The notes below the pieces were generated by a model. That model searched no databases and had not been told where the DNA came from. It worked only from the letters and a program-made list of their open reading frames with translations. A program made the translations under genes and the position numbers. DNA of 64,000 nucleotides from Oxyruncus cristatus. Lineage: Eukaryota; Chordata; Aves; Passeriformes; Cotingidae. Where the stretch lies: assembly GCA_013399855.1 (NCBI GenBank), contig VXAY01002459.1, forward strand, positions 634,351 through 698,350, read 5' to 3'. Below, piece by piece: positions 1-12,567 of the stretch; position 1 is the stretch's first letter, and each line of letters starts with the position of its first letter.

Positions 1-1506
1 TGACATACTATAGAAACAACCTAATTGCCCTCCAGCTGCATATCAGATGCTCAGTTATCAAGAATTTAGCTCTGTGAATACTGAACACCAGAAACAAGCT
101 GAATGTAGAAATGAATCCATATAATTTCAGAAAAAAAAATAAAAAAGACTAGTATAAAATGAAATTTTAACTTTTGGAGCCCATTTCAAAATTTACAAAG
201 ATTTTCCTTGGAAATTTTTTCTTCATTTTGACAGAATCTCAGTTCACAGACTTGGTTGGCTTACTGAGATGGTGGGACTAGCAACATGGGGAAGGAGCTG
301 TTTCAAATCTGGGCAAAGACAGATCGTTAACAGTTTACCAGATCCTTTCTCTAGCGGTTTCTTTGCTGTGTAAAAAGAAACACCCGATACTGGGGAGTGC
401 AAAAAGGGTGACCAGCTTCTGATGAATCATCCAATTCATTATTTTTTCTCAAATATTAGAAAGAATTTTCCAAGATTTAAAGTAATGATGTGTCAAATCA
501 GAAAAAGGTCGGATGTCTGAATCGTGACCCACACACACAGTGAGCTGTAAATTGTAAACTGGTTTTCCTTTGTGACCCTCAGTGTTTGCCAGCACAATGG
601 ATGAAGAAACCTGTCTAAATCCACCTGGACTGCTTTGACCCTTGAATCTGGGTGTTCAGGGCTAATTGCTTGCTTGCTTTCTCCCTGTTGCAAGTGGGAA
701 ACAGTCAACCTCTTGACTTTACTAATAGTCACTTTAGAAGATTTATTATGTTATCCCATCAGTAATTTACTCCTTCCATGGGGAACGAAGGAATTATGGA
801 AAGAGCAGTGAAGGGAATAGGGAAAGTTAGTGAGAAGCATCACATGAAGCAACTCCTGGAGCAATGCAATTATGTATCACCTCCTGCTCAGGGCAATGCC
901 TGAAGTCACATTCTAGTAACCCATGTTGCTGGGTTGTTCTTCAGGCACTTCATTGCTCTAACGAGTTTGCTAAAATAAGGTATGTATCATGACCCATATT
1001 TGAATTATTGGCCAAAATATTGCTATTGAATAGGAGGGAATTTTTTTTTCTGGCTTATTTTTGGAAATAAAAATAACTCTCATTCTGCAGTTTCTCAAGA
1101 TGAAGCAAATGATGGCTGTAGCTACAAAATAGTTAAATATCCAACTTAAAGATTTCCCTGACGGAGGAAGAATAATTATCTGAGATTTTTAGTATGCTAG
1201 GGAAATGTACCTCTTTGCAAAATATTCTAAAAGCTATTAGTCTGTTCCATTTCACCAAAAAAACTTTCTTAATAACTAACAGGGATAAAGCACGAAACAG
1301 GCCTGATGATGAAGAAGGGTTTTCTGAGGTACCTCATACACTTTGTTAGATTATGCATCAAACCCTATGTAGGAAGGATGATTTTTCTCTAAATTTAACA
1401 TATTGATATCATAATTCACATAGCAAAAAGAAGACCATATCATCCACCTTGACTATACTCATTGCTATACCATGGTGAAAAATCTCATTAAGTTATGAAG
1501 AATAGA
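1..1506. other. AT-rich stretch without a recognisable gene
   Basis: Only short chance frames are present. A 35-base exon-like segment (945-979) has a pyrimidine-rich AG before it and a GTATGT donor after it, but it is too short to support alone. I see no repeat family here. Confidence 0.5.
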
Positions 1507-1680
1507 TCATAGAATCATAGAATCATAGAATCGTAGAATCAGACGGGTTGGAAAGGACCTCGGAGATCATCAAGTCCAACCCTTGATCCAACACCACCGC
1601 GGTTACCAGACTATGGCATTAAGTGCCATGTCCAGCCTCATCTTGAAAACCTCCAGGGATGGAGAATCCACCACTTCCTT
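1507..1680 (-). repeat. CR1 LINE 3' end, 5'-truncated
   Basis: The block opens with three to four copies of the octamer ATAGAATC, the reverse complement of the CR1 3' terminus. It then follows the standard CR1 3' untranslated body (GGTTGGAAAGGACCT, later CTCCAGGGATGG). It stops at about 1680, so this is a short, severely 5'-truncated copy without coding sequence. CR1 elements typically end in such octamers rather than poly-A. Confidence 0.93.
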
Positions 1681-4511
1681 TGTCTTTATTTGCAAAGTTA
1701 GGCCACGAATAGTGTAACCGTATATGGCATGTACTATTTGGCCTTTTGAACACAAAATATGAGAGTAATTGTGACAAGAGAAACTGAATGAAGAATCCAC
1801 TAATCAGAGAATTGCAAAAGACAGAATTCAAAGCTCTGTTCAGTCCACTTAAAAAGGCATGTGACTATGTATATATCTCTATTCATCCACAAGCTAGTAA
1901 AAATATTGCATGATGTATGTTCCATGTATTTGGTGAAAACTAGACCATTTAGCAGCTTGTTCCTTATTGTCTAGTTCCTCAGGACACAAGGACCCTGCCT
2001 GATGCAGTTGTGTTAACCTCCAATGACAGCCAATATCTGGATCCTCTTTCTCTCTTGAACTGATGGAAGATATTTCTATGCAACTTACTCTATTTAAAGA
2101 ATATTGTATTTGCCATGATTACAAACTATTTTTGCTACTGCACTGTTCTTTCAGTGTTCTTAAACTGATAACAGAGCAGTCAAAGAAATATCCATTTAGG
2201 AATACTGGTGACTACAGATAAGATACCATCTATTGCAGTCTACCCTGAAACGCCACAATAGTGCCATGCCTTTAGATGTATTCTAAATTAGTGTTTCTTA
2301 GATGTCTAATAAATTAGGCAAGGGGATAAACAGAAAATAGGATAAAATGGGATGAAACTGTAGATCTGTGTTTTATAAGCCAGTTTACCGAAAATCAGAG
2401 TTAGAGAACATAACAGATTTTTCTGACAGGGGAAAAAGAAGCGGCCTGTTAATGAAATCTGTCGAAGGCACAAAGTCAGGCACATCAACACAAAAGAGGA
2501 TTAGAATGTCATGCTAGAGGAACCTGCAGACTTCAAGGAAGGCAATAAAATAGACTTGATAACATTTAGTAGTACAAAGTACCATATTACATAGTTTAAT
2601 ATGATTTCTGAATTCATACTACAAACCCTCTCAACAGAAATTATAGGAAGAGGAGCAAGGTTTGCATACTGAACACAGTTTGACATTGCATTATCAGTGT
2701 GGCCAATCACAAACTACTTCTAAATGCATGCTGACATTTTTCTATCTAGTAAAGCATTTCTAAGAAAGGGACGAGTATTCATAGTCCAACAAGACCTCTA
2801 CAAAATAATAGCATTAATTTATTAATGGTCATCCACATTCAGGACAAAATGCCCCAGACCTGAACTTTTACAACTAACTGCAAGATTGTACAGTCAGAAG
2901 AAATGGTTTTCTTCCTTAGTGAATTGACAGTAATAGAATTTATTTCCTTGAACACAGCTATACACTGACAGAGAAGAAATGCAAATACAGTATGGGAAGC
3001 CAGGAGGAGATCAACACCAGAAAAGAAAAGGCTTGTTAAACCAAAGGGCAAAAAAGAATGGTTGTGACAGAATTTATTGGAAATTAGAAAGAAGCTTCCA
3101 ACTACTGAGACAGAAGACTCTGGTAGAGTAAAAGTAGCAATGGGCCAAACAGTTGCAAGCTGGTCCACTAAAGACTAATTAAAGTTTGCAAAATATATGA
3201 AAAATTTTCTCTAACTTTATTGATTTTAATAATAAGGGATAGGAAAAATAGTCTCAAGCTTCCTCTTGGCTACTAAAATACAGAATGTGCATTTTTCTCC
3301 TTACCATTCCATGTTTTTCTATTGTAATAATGTTATGTCAAGAGTCTATTTGAGGGGGGAAAAAGACTAAAGTGAGTGCTTAAAATTATGCATCCTAAAG
3401 TTATTTATAGAACATATTTTTAATCAACTGTCCATCCACTGAGTGTCTTCTTAAGAATAGTAATAACAGTAAAGAGAGTTCTTGAGGACACTGCTTCAGA
3501 CTTGTATTTATGAGACTCCTTTTGCCCTATCAATTGATACCAGCTGAAACCACTCTTTCAGCTCCAAGAATACTGTGGTATTTCTCAGGTGAGCTACCAA
3601 AAGAGGCCAGTACACTGTTACAGATTGCATTGCCTTTTAGGAGCTTATTCTTAGCAATCTGGGTTTGCCACATCATGAACTTGCAGAGCTACAGGTTTTT
3701 CCCTTAAATGTATTCCTACCACCAATGTTCCTCAAGAAAATCCTAAAGAATGGTGTAGTAGATATGTAATTATTTTTGTGGTTCTCTATTCCACCTATAT
3801 CGATCTTTTTAATATCTATTTTAAAACAACAAAAAAAAATGTTTTAAGGAGAGTAAGAAAAGATCTTACAAAAAACATAATGATTTGGCAGATTTACATA
3901 CTTCAGGTAGTAAACTGGTGTCCAAAGGTCATGGAGTTATCCTGTCTACAGAAAAAGGATTTATTACACCTATTTCAGCCAACTTTTCTAAATGCAAACA
4001 GAAATTTATGGTTATGTAGCTTCCCTTAAATGTTTATTATTATATTACAAGTTCTGCCAGACCTTTTTTTTCTGACATATCTGAAAATATAAAAGGAGTT
4101 CAACTTTTTTTTTTTTTCCTGAACTTTCAAGCTGCTATTTCCCAGGAGTTTAGCAATAATTTATAAATGGCAACACCTTAAAGGCAGAAGGTAATTTCCC
4201 CTAAGAACCAGCTAATTTATAGTTTTCTACACACGAATGACCCTTGCAATTTGTCAATTGCTTTTTTAATTCTTTTACACCTGCTCCTTCTATCTTGTGG
4301 AAAAAAAAAATAAATAAAAGTGCAATTCATTCACACTACATTCACTCCTGAAGGTACTGGCGGGGGTGGGGGGGGGAAGCTGTCATAGTACTTTCTACCA
4401 TAAAGCGTAACTAATTCTGTAAATGTGAGTGAAACAAAATTGAAAGTAGCGTGGCAGACAGATTGATATTACCAGTGGGTCACTGACATGGAGAGGAAAA
4501 TCTGAATTGTT
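1681..4511. other. AT-rich stretch without a recognisable gene
   Basis: The longest frame is about 109 codons on the minus strand (2839-3168). It is hydrophobic and low in complexity and resembles no family I know. A G-rich run (4361-4377) and short A/T tracts are the only other structure. Confidence 0.5.
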
Positions 4512-4549
4512 CCCTGGTGTAATGCTGCTGAGATTGATTTACACCGGGG
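4512..4549. repeat. Short inverted repeat (stem-loop)
   Basis: Arms CCCTGGTGTAA (4512-4522) and TTACACCGGGG (4539-4549) are complementary at 10 of 11 positions, and the odd pair is a T/G wobble, with a 16-base loop. The GGTGTAAAT / ATTTACACC palindrome resembles relics of ancient amniote interspersed repeats, so I infer an old transposon remnant. A chance palindrome is possible. Confidence 0.45.
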
Positions 4550-7500
4550 ATGCACTTGGCATGAAGGCTTTGAAAGCACATATTCGGAAAGGAAGTTCTG
4601 TTTGCACTGTGGGGGTTCCATTCTCATTTTATACATTCCTATAAGTCACTTTAAGTAGCACAGAGAATCCATTTCAAAAAATAAAGATGTACGAATGTAC
4701 TTTCGGTTTCTTCCTCACCAAGCCAAAGAAAAAGCTACACTTCACATAAAACAGTGGTGACTTGAAGAAAGTTTGGGTTTAGTGGAAAAGACACCTTCTA
4801 ACCCATTTTTCTGATTAAACAAAGTGATTCAGAGAGTAACAATTAATTGAAATAGCAATAAGTTTGCTTTATTGAATTTTTAAATTATTCATGATAAATG
4901 TGAAGTTTCTTTGCAAGTTATTAAGTCCTTGTTGGACTCAAAGAGTGAAGCCATATGCAGATCATTAGAAGAACATTAAATACATTTTCTTTAAAGCAAG
5001 AACATACATCCTGCTTTTTTGAGAAATGAAATGATGAATAAGCTTTTAGAAGAAACTTACTTAACATTCAAATGTTTTATAATTTTCAGCTCTTTGTGTG
5101 ATGGATTTCTAAAACCACATCTGTTTGTGTCCTCTATCAACTCCATATTTTTATTTTTACTGTGTTCTTTAGCCCGTTTCTTTTTTTTTTCTATAAGACA
5201 CATTGCTTTTTTTTCTTTTTTTTTTTTTTTCCCAGAAAAGCACAATAATATATCAATTTGGTACTACAGTTTCTTTGGTTTAAGTGACTTGCTTATTATT
5301 CCTAAACAAAATTCTGTTTTTCTTTATCTTCTTGGAAAGATTTTTTTTCTAAGTTTTACATGTGAGCAGATCTTGGTAGGTATGTAGGAGAAAGAAACCC
5401 CTTTTTTCTTTTCCCAATAAAAAATAGATTGCAGTGCAGTTGTATAAATCAAAGAAACTTTTAAAAAGTTGTTTACCTGTCTGATCATTTTTTTATAATT
5501 TGTTATGGATACTGTATCAAAACATTTAATAATTACAACTCAGAATTAGGATAGTCATGATCCCAGATAGAAAAGTAATGAAAGCCTAGTAGGAACTTTA
5601 AATTAGAAGCAGGAGAGAGAAAAGAAAATGTAATTTTTGGTAATCAAAGGATTAGAATCCTCAGGAAACACATGAGTCAAATGCATTTCAAAGTGTTTAA
5701 AAATATTATTGATTCAGTCTCATCAGGATGAGACTTTATATTTTGACTGCACATCTGCACTACAGATTAAGTATCAGATAAATGGTATGACTAAAGCAAC
5801 AGCATGGAGAAGATTTAGTATTCTACAAGCTTTACTTCATACAGCACTTAGCAAAAATCCTCCTGAAAAATAATCAAACTTGTTTCCTCAATCACAGTAG
5901 AATTTTACATTTATTGATGGTTCTCCATTAATAATAATAATAAACTGATTTAAAAGAGTAAGGAAATCTTCTTAGTTTGATCCTAACACCTTTTAAAAAA
6001 CACTGTCAAAAATATTTTCCTGTCTCTATCATGGCAAAGTATCTTCCAGAAATTCTTGTCAGACTCCTGCAGATTTTATTCAGAGCCCAATCTTAATAAT
6101 GTTGGAGGAGCACAGTTAAGGCAGCTGCTTATCTACATAACAGCTCCTCTGCTGGAGTCTCCTCTGAACCCAGCACTACCTCCCACACCACAAGCCTTGG
6201 AGGAGGGAAGATGTTGTTTGCAGACATCCTTACTAACTGTAAAATATAGATAATATACGCTCTAGTCAAATTTGCCTGCAAGAAATGTTTCTCCCTCCTG
6301 TGGAGCTTCCTGCCTCTTCCTATTCAGCAGCCACAGCTGGCATCTGGCACGATGAGAAGCACAAGCCCACTGACCATGTGAACTCCCTCCGCCAGTAGGT
6401 CTCTGATGACAGAATTTGGCACAAACCCTAATATAAAACAAACCCATTATTTTGAACTACCGCTGCATAGCTCTAATTGTCTTTATTGAGATATACTAAA
6501 ATGAAGCCTCTAAGTTCTCTCTCAGATTGCATATTCATAAATTATCCCAAGTCCAGCTTTGCTGGGGTTGCTAATTTTTCCAGGAGAAATGAGCCTTTTT
6601 GACTATTTATCTTTCAATTATTTAAGTCTGCTCATACTATTTTTCTCCAAATATAGAAAGGACCAACTAGTCTTAGCAAGCAACATTTCTAAGGTCTCTC
6701 AGTTACATTAAAGCAAAATTAAGTGTATGATATGCTCTTGCTCAGTCTCAAAGGTTGACTGAATACCTAGCTTTGAAGGGCATGTTTTTTAATCTAAGCT
6801 AACCACAAACAAGATAAATTCTTTCCTTTAAACAAATCTGCTGAATTAAAAAGAAAACAGAAACACTGCTGCTAGAAAAGGGGTTTATTTTCTTTGACTT
6901 TTGAAAAATTTGACTTAAATTGTTTTCAAATACTGCTACTGTCTTAACAGTAATGAATCACAGTTCAGTCGAGGGAGGAAGTCAGTGATAGGAAGGAGAG
7001 GACTCAGTCCACACTTTAAATGGTTTATATTGTTTCTTCCAACTTCAGGGACCAAAAGGAGTTGGCAATGTTTTATTCTGTTTTCTACCACCCCACCAGA
7101 CCCCCTATAGCGTCAGGGTTTATATCTGCAATAATCAGCACAAGGTAGGAGCAGTACTTACGTTCACCTGCCAGTGGCACTTATTTTCTCAGCTGGCTGT
7201 GGACTGCAAACATCAGCTACTGAGATCAGGTGCCTCCACTGGTTAGGAAAGAAAAAAAACACTATTACTCATGACAGACTTAAGCTGGAATTGACTCTCT
7301 GTTGCAGCTTGAATTTTAAGAGAAATGGTGGGAACTGTGAGAAGGCCATTTCAGATTTTCAAAAGGTAACCTTTTAACTACAGAACAGGCATGTAGTAAC
7401 ACCAGGTAAGGCACTGCCAAGAACCAGGGTTTTTACACAATGATAATTTAAAGAGAAAGATTTTAAACTGGGTAAACTCAGATGAAGTATCTGATAATTA

Positions 7501-8440
7501 ATTGATGAAGATCAAGAATATCAGTAGATATTCTATCAATAGATACTCTGCCAGAACATGAAAAGCATCAAAAAGTGTGAGCATCTTGTCAGAAAAACAT
7601 CTTGATGGACTTTTTCATAAACCCCTAATGCTCCTAACTTTATAGACATCTATCACCATTCAGAATGGCTGTAATATATACCCCACTGTGATTTTCAATA
7701 AAGTCCTCTTTTTGTGGCCATTAAGGTCCTGAAATTCAATACCAAAGGCCTGTAACAAAAGTAATAGTGCCTGTCACAGTCAGAGGGTTAGCTTCAGAAA
7801 AATAACCTATTTCAGAAAGAATGTGAGAACAAATAGCCAGCTAAATATTGTTTCAAGACAAACTTGATTAAAGCATCTAAGGTCAGTAAAGACAGAGAAA
7901 TGAGGTAAACCTTTTCAGAGATGAGCTTACTGCCATTCAAGCCACCATGCAGATCAGACATTATGATTTTATAAAGTACAAAACATATGGGACCTACCAC
8001 AAAAAGAATATTGAAGTGCTGAGGAGACTGAACTTTCTGAAGTAATTCTCATCTCTAAAGTATATTTTACCAGGTTACCAGTTTGAAAGTCCTTGGTTCA
8101 GGTGTTCAGGTATTCCTCTCGGTACAATCAGTAGAGAGACCACACAACAGTCATTAAAGGAAAGGGACTGCTCTTAGTTGTCCTATCTCTAAATAGACCC
8201 TGAGCCAAAGTTCCAAACAGAAAGATTCCCCAGAGGGTCCTTTATAATAGTTGAGAATCTTATTTTGTGTCAAACACAGGTGTGAGAACACTACTATCAG
8301 GTTTTTTTATGCATTTGCTGTGACTAGGGAAGTCTTCTGAAGTGTCTGCAAGCTTTCTTTAAAATTTCTTGGCTGATTAATTATCTAAGCCACAATTCTC
8401 TTACTCCTCCTTACTGTTCCTGTCATGGAGTAGCAAGAGC
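4550..8440. other. AT-rich stretch without a recognisable gene
   Basis: Contains T-rich tracts near 5.2 kb, a short TAA microsatellite (about 5931-5944) and small frames only. Nothing resembles a known gene or repeat family. Confidence 0.45.
5178..5234. repeat. Poly-T / polypyrimidine tract
   Basis: Two T runs (about 5181-5190 and 5206-5230) are separated by a short mixed stretch, and the second ends in CCCAG. It looks like a strong splice-acceptor tract on the plus strand, but no donor follows in a sensible place. The 122-codon frame across it (5019-5387) is rich in F and L only because of the T runs. Confidence 0.7.
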
Positions 8441-8444
8441 AGGA

Positions 8445-8800
8445 CTTTTTCCTAAGGCAGAGGAGACAGCAGCTGAGCATTCAGAAGGAGCAGGGACCAG
8501 ACCATGTCCTGCAGAACTGGAGAGCAGGACGTACCCACAGATGGTAACCAGGGACATCTGAGAATCCAGATCCAGTGGTGATGAGACAGGTGAAGTAATC
8601 TGGCGATCTCAGGGGATGTCCATAGTGACGAAAAAAGGCTGAGGTGAAGCCAGGCTGCAGATAAAGGGGCTCCATGACGTCGTGTGACTGAGATAAGCAT
8701 CAGCTGACCTCCAGTGTAGCTCAGACAAGACCAATGCCGCTGAACCGAGCCTAAACGCCCCCCTCTTCCAGGGAAACCCCAGGGGAGGCTGGTTAGTTTC
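8445..8800. other. GC-richer unidentified block
   Basis: This block is clearly richer in G and C than its surroundings and has several CpGs (for example GACGTCGTG near 8677 and AACCGAGCC near 8745). Overlapping minus-strand frames of 64 and 82 codons lie at 8452-8700. I recognise neither protein. It could be the remains of an LTR element or a conserved non-coding element. Confidence 0.3.
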
Positions 8801-11640
8801 CTTAAAGCTTACTAGTGCACTTAAGGACCTGAAAAATTGTAATTTTCCTTTACCACTTCATTTCTTAGTTTTGCTACTCTGAAAAAACTATTTGAATATT
8901 CTTGGGTATAACCTTTGTTATGCAGATACTTGTATAGATTCAACATATGACTTGATTTCCCTTCAGTGAGAGCTCTTTGAAGAACTAACATGTTTCAGCT
9001 TTTCAGGTCTTAAAAAAAAACGGTAGTTCACAGTATGAGATCTATGTAGCATATGGCTTTCTAAAGTGGGAGATAAATCCAAATAAATTTTATATCACTC
9101 AGTCTTTTAACCAATGAGACCATAAAATGCAAATTGAAATCAAATTTTATGTTATTGGCTAATTTTTACCCTTCCATGAATTTCATACATCAGTCAAAAG
9201 GGCTATCTGTAAGTGCCTTAACACTGAATAGGTTTTGAGGCACTTTAAGAGATTTAGAAGTCTTATTTTTTCGTGCACGTTTTCTATTAACGCAATTCAA
9301 AGTTGTATAGAACCAATCAGGGCCTTTTAATATTATCACATTTAATATCCTTTAATTACCCTTGTGCAATCATTGCTAAATTTAGTTCATGAATGTAAGT
9401 AAAGTGAACTGTGATATCAGTCTTGCAATCGCAGTCATGACACACATAGGTGGGTGTGTAGTCACTAGAAATGGCTGAAAATACGCTCGGGATGGAGGGA
9501 TTTTATTTCAATTTTCCTTGAACTTCATTGCAACAAACCAAACAGAATGTCTTGAGTAAACAGCTCTGTCATCTTCACCTATTTTGTGACCTATTTCAAG
9601 ATGAAATGGCTTAAAACTGACAGACTTTTACTGCATTTGGTTATGAATGTGAATCCGTGTAAACACACTCATGCATTCGCACAAATACACACACATGTAT
9701 ACTCTGAAGGGATCAATTAACCCCAAATTTACTTTTACTGAGTCTTTTTTCTTCACCATCTTACCTGTCCACCACCAATGTTCTGCACTATAGGGGAGAT
9801 CCTTTGTGTCTGTTTTATTCATGTGGGTATTTTTATGCAGTTCATACAACTCCTTTTATGAGTATGGTGAAGATTACACTTTTATGCTTCTGTAAAGCTC
9901 TGATGTGCAAAGAATAAGCTGCATGATGTTTCTGATGTCCAACCATAAATCTCCACATGTTGCTTTAGGAATTCTGTCCGAAAAAATTCTGTGATGGATG
10001 AAACCCATAGTAATGTATGGAGCTCTATCTCTCTTATTGTATGTAAAGAATTGAATATTTGTTTTGCTTCTCAAATGCCTAAATACACATAGTGTCTGGA
10101 ATTTACATCCTTTTTCTCTCAGTGCCTTATATTATTCAAACATTTTGATATATAGTGCTTTAATATAAAGGGCAAGAGAAACACAATACAATGCAAAACA
10201 CATGAAATAAGTCACAATTTATATACTCATAAATGCAAATCTATTGAATTTGTTAACTAAATTCCACAGAAAATTCATTACTACAGCCTTAATTAGACAT
10301 AGCAATTTTCAGGATGGGTGTTTCTTACCTCTAAGAGGACTAAAATGACTCTAAGGCTGTGGTACTGTACTATTCTCTACCCAGCGTGAGACAGAGAACT
10401 AAAATTCTCTTGACCTTCCAGAGTAAGCAGCGATTAAGAACATTTTAATTCCTAGTGCCTTTTATATTTTAAAGACCAAGAGCCTGTTCTACCTGTTGTA
10501 CATCATTGCTTTGATATTTGGGCACTCCAGAATGGAAGTGCCTACGAACACTCATGACTTGCTAATGTCAGTTGTTTTACCAGCTGGAAACCATGAGACA
10601 TTTTTTCAGGACTTTGCTGCAATTTGGAACTTATGAACCATAAGTTAAATAGGGGGAAGAATAGAAATTTTTCTAGACCCTGTATCTTTCATTTGTAGTA
10701 TCAGACACCAATTCAGTGATATACAGGGTTCCTGAAGATCTATTTCTTAGGAGTCCTGTTAAGGCCCATTGCCTGAAAACTGAATTGATTAATAAATAAA
10801 TTAAAGTTTAACTACTATATTACAAAAAGAATTTGCTGGATTTGATTACATAATCACTCAAGGCTTGATTATATTTTTTTGTATAGATGTACTTATTAAT
10901 CAGAATGACACTGTTTAGAAAAGAATTAGAGTTTGTCGACGTTACAAATTAAATATACTTCATAATTCAATATATGCATAAGGATCATCACTGTATACTA
11001 AAACTCTTGAAAACAAGGGATTACAAGATTAATCATTTTAAGAGTTTATAGAAGAGATTTAAGGGAACAAATATAAAATGAATGATTCATTTGACAGAAT
11101 CAGAGAAAGGAATTTCGGTGGGTATGTAACTTTGTACAAGTCTATCCCATTAGGACAGTGATAGTCCTAAAAAATTCAGTTTAACATTAATTTTATCGGC
11201 CTAATTGGTTATTTAGAGAAATACAATACATAAAAATTACAAGTGAGAGTACCATAATATGAAGAAATGTCCATTGTCCAGGATTATTGTGTAAATTTTT
11301 TGCTGTCCTTTCACAGCTGTTCTCCTATTGCAGGAAGATCTCTCTTTGCAGCTTTCATAAAACTAACTGTATTTGGAGACTGGTGTCTTCTGTTTAGCAA
11401 GAAAAAGATTACCCGTGGGTACAGCAAGTGAGAGTTTCTTTTAAGAACACACTCAGGCTTTTATTCTTGCCCATAAACTTCTCAGCAAGTGGATCCTTCC
11501 TTTGACAGGTTTATTTAAGCTTTTTTATAGCTTCTAAAACAATCAATCAAAGATGCCTTTTGCTGTCCTTTGGAATGGAAAATTGGATATATAACCACCT
11601 ATTAACCTTTACAAACTTAAGAAAGGTTGTGGTTATTGGT
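8801..11640. other. AT-rich stretch without a recognisable gene
   Basis: No repeat or gene recognised. 9254-9440 has the A/T-motif-rich, low-repeat texture often seen in vertebrate conserved non-coding elements, but that needs an alignment to test. Confidence 0.4.
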
Positions 11641-11649
11641 TATTGTTGC

Positions 11650-12091
11650 TTCTTTCCCTGTTGTTTCACAAAGTGTACTGAAAGCTCTCGGAGGAGCAGG
11701 TTCTGAATCTGTTGTCCTTCCACTGAAAACTGAAAGATTCGTCTATGTATTGGAAAATAAAAATTTCATAAAGTTTCTTAGGAGGTGAGCCTGCTGCCAG
11801 TCTTATTAGATGTAAAACCAAACCCCCAATCTGCATCTTGAAGAATTCCCTGAAAGTAACCAGTTTTATGGTAAAGATAGGTTCAAAGGAGTTACAGCAC
11901 TGATTAGTGGTACTAGAACTATTGGTAGACAATTTTTAAGAGTAAGTGCTAACACCAATCGATGTCTATTTGCCCTTGTTGGTTCAGTCGCTGCTGGCTG
12001 ACCTAGTTCACTGAGGAGATTCATGGCATCTTCAAGATTCCTCTGTCTTTTTGAATCTTTGACCATGACGTTTGGTATCGTGAACGTTATT
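11650..12091 (-). pseudogene. Unidentified minus-strand open frame, possible pseudogene fragment
   Basis: Read on the minus strand from the CR1 edge, a frame stays open from about 12091 to 11869. Its composition is protein-like, with charged segments such as [14 protein letters not shown] and then a hydrophobic stretch. After a stop at about 11867, further protein-like segments appear in other frames down to about 11666, as expected of a frameshifted relic. The nominal start of the 98-codon frame lies inside the neighbouring CR1, so that start is not meaningful. I do not recognise the protein family. It may be a processed-pseudogene or retroelement fragment, or a chance frame. Confidence 0.3.
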
Positions 12092-12567
12092 ACAGGAAGG
12101 ACATCGGTCTGCTGGAGCAAGTCCACAGGAAGGCCAGCAAGTTTATTAGAGAGCAGGAGCACCTCTCCTGTGAGGAAAGGCTGAGAGAAGTGGGATTGTT
12201 CAGCCTGGAAAAGAGAAGGCTTTGACCTAATTATGGTGCCCAGTACCCGGAGAGAGCCTACAGGGAAGATAGAGAGGGACTATTTACAAGAGTATGGAGT
12301 GACAGAACAAGAGGGAATGTCTTTAAACTGAGAGTAGATTTAGATTAGATATTAGGAAGAAAATCTTTACTGTGAGGGTTGTGGGATACTGCACAGGTTT
12401 CACAGAGAAGCTGTGGATGCCCCCTCTGTGGAAGTGTTCAAGGCCAGGTTGGATGGAGCTCTGAGCAACCTGATCTAGTGGAAGGTACCCCTGCCCATGG
12501 TGGGAGAGTTGGAACAAGATAATTGTTAAGGTCCCTTCAAACTCAGACCATTCTATGATTCTATGAT
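12092..12567 (+). repeat. CR1 LINE 3' region, plus strand
   Basis: It begins inside the CR1 tail (ACAGGAAGGACAT...GCTGGAGCAAGTCC). It continues through GAGAGAAGTGGGATTGTTCAG and the CTGTGGAAGTGTTCAAGGCC section, and ends in the octamers TTCTATGATTCTATGAT. No reverse-transcriptase frame remains. The order and orientation match a 5'-truncated CR1 inserted in plus orientation. Confidence 0.93.

Noticed and set aside
4361..4377. G-rich run as a possible G-quadruplex
   Set aside because: The G tracts are not spaced into four clear runs within the usual loop lengths.
5019..5387. 122-codon plus-strand frame with apparent membrane segments
   Set aside because: The hydrophobic residues come from poly-T tracts. 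No conserved motif.
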